A DNA stretch of 47,377 bases from Anaerobacterium chartisolvens (GTDB lineage Bacteria > Bacillota > Clostridia > Acetivibrionales > DSM-27016), in contig NZ_QPJT01000030.1 in NCBI RefSeq assembly GCF_003337415.1, positions 1 to 47,377 on the forward strand, written 5' to 3'. Under the pieces are notes generated by a model. The model saw nothing but the letters and a program-made list of their open reading frames with translations, made no database searches and was not told the DNA's origin. The translations under genes and the position numbers were made by a program. Each line of letters begins with the position of its first letter. The stretch's first letter is position 1. This document shows positions 43,430 to 47,377 of this stretch, in pieces.

Positions 43430-44371
43430 ATGCTGTATTATAAATTTTCAGACTATTTAAAAAGCAAATATGGCAGCAAGGTATACAAGCTGCCGTTGAA
43501 TATTCCTGCCACATGTCCCAACCGGGACGGAAGGCTCGGAACGGAAGGCTGTATTTTCTGCGGCGGGGAGGGTGCGGGCTTTGAAATCCTGCCTGCCTCC
43601 TTAAGCATAAGCGAGCAGATTAAAAGGAACTCACAGTATATAAAGGATGGATATAAGGCCGAAAGGTTTATTTCCTATTTTCAGAATTACACAAACACCT
43701 ATCTTCCGTTAAATACCTTTCGGCAGCTTATAGAGGAGGCTTGTGCGGAGGGGGTTGTGGCGGTATACATATCCACAAGGCCGGACTGCATAAAAAACGA
43801 ATACCTTGAGTTTCTTAAGTCGTTTAAGGAGGAGCGAGGGGTTGACATAGTTATCGAGCTTGGGCTTCAGACCGTCAACTACCGCACCCTGAGGCTTCTT
43901 AAAAGAGGCCATTTGCTTGCTGAATTCATAGATGCCGCAGTCAGGATAAATTTTTACGGCCTTGAGGTATGTGCCCACTATATAACGGATATTCCGATGG
44001 ATACGCTTGAGGATGTTACGGAAGGGGCCAGAATTATATCGGCTCTTAAGGTAAAACAGGTAAAATGCCATTCCCTGTATATTCTAAAAGGCACCGAGCT
44101 TGGAGAAATGTATATAAAAGGAGAGCTTGTGCCTGTTAAAATGGAGGATTTTATAGACAGGACAATTGCCTTCCTTGAATACCTTGATCCATCCATAGTA
44201 GTGCAGAGGCTTATAGGCCGTGCGCCTGAGAGCAGAAGCCTTTTTTGCGGCTGGGACACAAGCTGGTGGAAAATAAGAGACGCTATAGAGCAAAAAATGG
44301 AGGCGGAGGGAAGGTTTCAGGGGCGAAAATTCAATTATCTCAATGGAGAAGCGTGCATGAAGGAATTTTAA
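43430..44371 (+). CDS. TIGR01212-family radical SAM protein (YhcC-like)
   Basis: A 313-residue radical SAM protein. The cluster motif is C29-x11-C41-x2-C44 (TCPNRDGRLGTEGCIFC), characteristic of the TIGR01212/YhcC family, which is not the usual CxxxCxxC. Also YISTRPDCI, ELGLQTVNYRTL and HYITDIPMDT. Substrate unknown; some relatives are linked to tRNA or protein modification. It starts 11 nt after larC without a clear ribosome site, so it may be coupled to larC. Confidence 0.87.
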   Translation: MLYYKFSDYLKSKYGSKVYKLPLNIPATCPNRDGRLGTEGCIFCGGEGAGFEILPASLSISEQIKRNSQYIKDGYKAERFISYFQNYTNTYLPLNTFRQLIEEACAEGVVAVYISTRPDCIKNEYLEFLKSFKEERGVDIVIELGLQTVNYRTLRLLKRGHLLAEFIDAAVRINFYGLEVCAHYITDIPMDTLEDVTEGARIISALKVKQVKCHSLYILKGTELGEMYIKGELVPVKMEDFIDRTIAFLEYLDPSIVVQRLIGRAPESRSLFCGWDTSWWKIRDAIEQKMEAEGRFQGRKFNYLNGEACMKEF

Positions 44372-44458
44372 GCACGCAATTTTAAATTATTTTTGCGTTG
44401 TACGGTAAAGTTATATATAATAATAAATTATAATTAATGCAGATGAGGGGTTGTTATT

Positions 44459-45994
44459 TTGAAGAATGAATTGATTCTTGTCCTTGATTTCGGTGCGCAG
44501 TATAACCAACTGATAGCCAGAAGGGTAAGGGAAGCAAATGTATACTGTGAGGTTGTTCCCTGTACTACTTCTATTGATAAAATTAAAGCCATGAACCCCA
44601 AGGGAATTATATTCACGGGCGGTCAGGCCTCGGTATTGGATGCCGACGCGCCCTTCTGCCACGAGGGGGTATTCGATCTTGGTATTCCCATTCTGGGGAT
44701 ATGCTATGGTATGCAGCTTATGAGCGTAATGCTGGGAGGCGGTGTAAAAAGGGCCCAGCAGAGGGAATATGGAAAGATTGACATTAAATTTGAGGAAGCA
44801 AGCTCGCTTTTTAGAGGCATTGAGCCCGACACCACGTGCTGGATGAGCCACACCTACCATGTGGACACGCTTCCTGAGGGCTTTAAGAGCGCGGCGTATT
44901 CCGGAAATTGCCCCATTGCCGCTATGGAGGATGCTGCGAGGAATTTCTATGGCGTTCAGTTTCATCCGGAGGTTGAGCATACTCCCAAGGGAAGGGATGT
45001 ATTAAAAAATTTCCTGTTTAACATATGCGGCTGTTCGGGGGATTGGAAAATGTCGTCCTTCGCAAAGGAGTCAATACAATCTATAAAGGAAAAGATAGGA
45101 GATAAAAAGGTTCTGTGTGCGCTCTCCGGCGGAGTTGATTCATCGGTGGCGGCCGTCATGATTCACAAGGCTGTGGGAAAGCAGCTTACCTGCATATTTG
45201 TTGACCACGGGCTGCTGAGAAAGCATGAGGGGGATCAGGTAGAGGAGGTATTCAGGAAGCAATTTGATATAAACCTTATAAGGGTAAACGCACAGGACAG
45301 GTTTTTATCGAGGCTTGAAGGAGTGTCCGATCCCGAGACAAAGAGGAAGATAATAGGAGAAGAGTTCATAAGGGTATTTGAGGATGAGGCAAAAAAAATA
45401 GGAACTGTGGATTTCCTTGTGCAGGGCACAATATACCCTGATGTAATTGAAAGCGGAGCGGGAAATGCGGCGGTCATAAAAAGCCATCATAATGTGGGGG
45501 GGCTGCCCGATCATGTTGACTTTAAGGAGATAATAGAGCCGCTCAGAAACCTGTTTAAGGATGAGGTAAGACGGGTGGGGGAGGAGCTTGAAATTCCCCA
45601 TGAGCTGGTATGGAGGCAGCCGTTTCCGGGGCCTGGGCTTGCGATAAGGATAATAGGTGATGTGACAAGAGAAAAGCTTGAGATACTTCAGGATTCCGAT
45701 CACATATTCAGAGAGGAAATTGCAGCCTGCGGTATGGAGAGGCAAATAAACCAATATTTTACTGTGCTGACGGGAATGAGAAGCGTGGGAGTAATGGGGG
45801 ATGAGCGCACCTATGACTACACTCTGGCGCTGAGAGCGGTTACCACCACCGACTTCATGACGGCGGACTGGGCGAGGATACCGTATGATACATTGGAGAA
45901 GGTGTCCAACAGGATAGTAAATGAGGTTAAGCACATAAACAGGATAGTCTATGACATAACCAGCAAGCCTCCCGCGACCATAGAGTGGGAGTAA
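44459..45994 (+). CDS. guaA: GMP synthase (glutamine-hydrolysing)
   Basis: A 511-residue enzyme converting XMP to GMP. N-terminal class I amidotransferase: TGGQASV, nucleophile Cys in GICYGMQLM, His-Glu in [13 protein letters not shown]-pyrophosphatase loop [13 protein letters not shown]-terminal dimerisation domain ends PPATIEWE. Start is TTG at 44459 with ATGAGGGG about 8 nt upstream; no ATG is suitably placed. The 87-nt upstream region is too short for a purine riboswitch and shows none. Confidence 0.97.
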   Translation: MKNELILVLDFGAQYNQLIARRVREANVYCEVVPCTTSIDKIKAMNPKGIIFTGGQASVLDADAPFCHEGVFDLGIPILGICYGMQLMSVMLGGGVKRAQQREYGKIDIKFEEASSLFRGIEPDTTCWMSHTYHVDTLPEGFKSAAYSGNCPIAAMEDAARNFYGVQFHPEVEHTPKGRDVLKNFLFNICGCSGDWKMSSFAKESIQSIKEKIGDKKVLCALSGGVDSSVAAVMIHKAVGKQLTCIFVDHGLLRKHEGDQVEEVFRKQFDINLIRVNAQDRFLSRLEGVSDPETKRKIIGEEFIRVFEDEAKKIGTVDFLVQGTIYPDVIESGAGNAAVIKSHHNVGGLPDHVDFKEIIEPLRNLFKDEVRRVGEELEIPHELVWRQPFPGPGLAIRIIGDVTREKLEILQDSDHIFREEIAACGMERQINQYFTVLTGMRSVGVMGDERTYDYTLALRAVTTTDFMTADWARIPYDTLEKVSNRIVNEVKHINRIVYDITSKPPATIEWE

Positions 45995-46115
45995 GTATTA
46001 AAAGGCAGGCAGGTGACAAGGAACGCCAGACTGTGTGAAAAGTAAAATAATATATGACATTAATACTAATATATGATATAATTTTACTATAAAAGAGAAT
46101 GAAAAGAGTGAAATT

Positions 46116-47377
46116 ATGGGATATATAGAAGGTCAGGATAGAAGCCAGATAATTCTTTTTCCTGAGAGTATAGATGACTATATAAGTGAGGACAGTTCTG
46201 TACGTGTTATAGATGAGTATGTAGAACAGCTTAATATGAACTTGTTGGGATTTAAAAAAGCAGTATGCAGCAATATGGGCAGGCATCCATATAATCCAAA
46301 GGATTTGCTTAAGCTTTACCTTTATGTCTACCTTAACAGAATACGTTCATCACGTAGGCTTGAGAATGAAGCAGCAAGAAATATTGAAGTTATGTGGCTT
46401 CTTAAAAAACTTAAGCCTGATTTTAAAACAATTGCCGATTTTAGAAAGGATAACAAAAAGTCTTTAAAATCTGTATTCAGAGAATTTACTAAGCTCTGCG
46501 ATGAATGGGGTCTGTTTGGTAAGGAACTTGTAGCCATAGATGGATCTAAGTTTCGTGCATGTAATTCTAAAAAAAATAATTACAATATGAAAAAGCTGGA
46601 TAGACATATCAAATATATAGAAGAGAAAATTGATAAATATATGCAGGAACTGGACAAAGGTGATGCTTCCGAAGCCCATGACAGGAAACCTACTGCTGCC
46701 GAGATCAAGGAAAGGCTTAAGGAACTTAATGAACGCAAGAAAGAATATGAAGAATATAAAAAAGAGCTTGAGGAGACAGGTGAAAATGAGATATCAACCA
46801 CAGACCCGGATGCCAGACTCATGTGCAACAATAATAGCAATGTTGACGTAAGCTACAATGTCCAAACAACAGTAGATGCCAAGCATAAATTAATTGCAGA
46901 CTTTAAGGTTACGCAAAAGCCCAATGACCTAGGCGAACTGGACAATATGGCACTTAGGTCAAAGAAGCTGTTTGGAGGAAGTAAGTTTGAGGTGCTGGCG
47001 GATAAGGGCTATTATAAGGCAGAAGACCTAAAAAAATGTGTAGACAATGGAATTACCCCATATGTAGCTAAACAATCATATTCAAATGGTACAGGGGATA
47101 GAGAATTTTACTCTGACAAATTTAAATATAATAAGGATGAAAATGTGTATATATGCCCTGCAAAAAAAGAGCTTTTTTATGCAAGGCAAAGAAAGCAAAA
47201 AGGTAAGATTACAGGTTATGATTATAGGAATTATGATGCTTGTGGCGGATGTGAATTTAAGGCTCGATGTACCAAAAGTGAAAAAGGAAGAATCATATTC
47301 CGGCATGTAGACCAAGATTTCCTTGACACTATTGATTTACAGACGGAGAAAAACTTTGATAAGTACAGACTTCGGCA
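46116..47377 (+). mobile_element. IS1182-family transposase gene, cut by window end
   Basis: An open frame from ATG 46116 (GAGTGAAATT upstream) runs at least 420 codons to the window edge. N-terminal YISEDSSVRVIDEYVEQL and HPYNPKDLLKLYLYVYLNRI, helical segment SRRLENEAARNIEVMWLL, first DDE aspartate in ELVAIDGSKF, a long charged coiled-coil insertion (about 160-225), and the second aspartate in LADKGYYKAED. A CGGCEFKARC zinc-like motif follows. The final Glu should lie beyond the window. The left end is probably between 46020 and 46060; the right end is not visible. Confidence 0.88.

Noticed and set aside
44372-44458. Purine riboswitch upstream of guaA
   Set aside because: The gap is only 87 nt, very A/T rich, and lacks the conserved three-way junction segments.

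Overview
The window looks like a chromosomal segment of a spore-forming, anaerobic Clostridia-type Firmicute. Reasons: Shine-Dalgarno sequences of the GGAGG type precede nearly every gene, non-ATG starts are frequent, AGG/AGA and ATA codons are common, a Spo0E-family phosphatase is present, a Cheo-type (GAAC-N4-GTTC) SOS box lies at lexA, a PyrR RNA attenuator controls pyrimidine genes, and the gene order miaB-ricA-like-mutS-mutL-miaA-hfq resembles that of Bacillus and Clostridia. The species cannot be named from the sequence alone.

Layout. 1-3300: end of a mobile repeat, ferritin, a small TM1266-like protein, and a secreted LysM 5'-nucleotidase, followed by a full copy of the repeat. 3310-6770 (mostly minus strand): UMF1-type transporter and zinc-dependent phospholipase C-like protein, a probable 6S-like RNA, a Spo0E-like phosphatase with a strong promoter and palindromic operator, and an orphan agrB. 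6860-18864: a ten-gene pyrimidine operon, pyrR-pyrB-pyrC-pyrF-carA-carB-pyrK-pyrD-histidine phosphatase-pyrE-like, covering the whole route from bicarbonate and glutamine to UMP. It has a classical PyrR attenuator upstream of pyrR and a second, different attenuator candidate (51-codon leader ORF running through a terminator) between pyrR and pyrB. 19020-20476: secreted duplicated-repeat protein and a Phd/PIN toxin-antitoxin pair. 20486-20740: two mobile-repeat copies. 20840-29804: tRNA modification and mismatch repair cluster (miaB, ricA-like, mutS, mutL, miaA, hfq), then divergent lexA and yneA-like genes sharing three SOS boxes. 29835-31829: a second full repeat copy, two paralogous 44-residue genes, a minimal L,D-transpeptidase and TspO. 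32128-38450: copper/heavy-metal cluster (HMA-SafE-cupredoxin fusion, CopA ATPase, CopZ chaperone, response regulator, sensor kinase). 38451-44371: YggT-like protein, PpnP-like nucleoside phosphorylase, then the nickel-pincer cofactor genes larE, a DUF2520 gene, larB and larC, plus a TIGR01212 radical SAM protein. 44459-45994: guaA. 46116-end: an IS1182-type transposase cut by the window edge.

The most interesting signals that are not ordinary genes are: (i) a 183-bp inverted-repeat element family whose internal hairpin shows a compensatory base-pair change between two copies and which carries a 12-codon ORF behind a GGAGG; (ii) the pyrB leader-ORF/terminator arrangement; (iii) a tandem pair of equal-length 44-aa SHOCT-like genes with their own terminator; and (iv) a perfect palindrome abutting the -10 box of the spo0E-like promoter, with a related motif near the 44-aa genes. 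No tRNA, rRNA or CRISPR array was seen.
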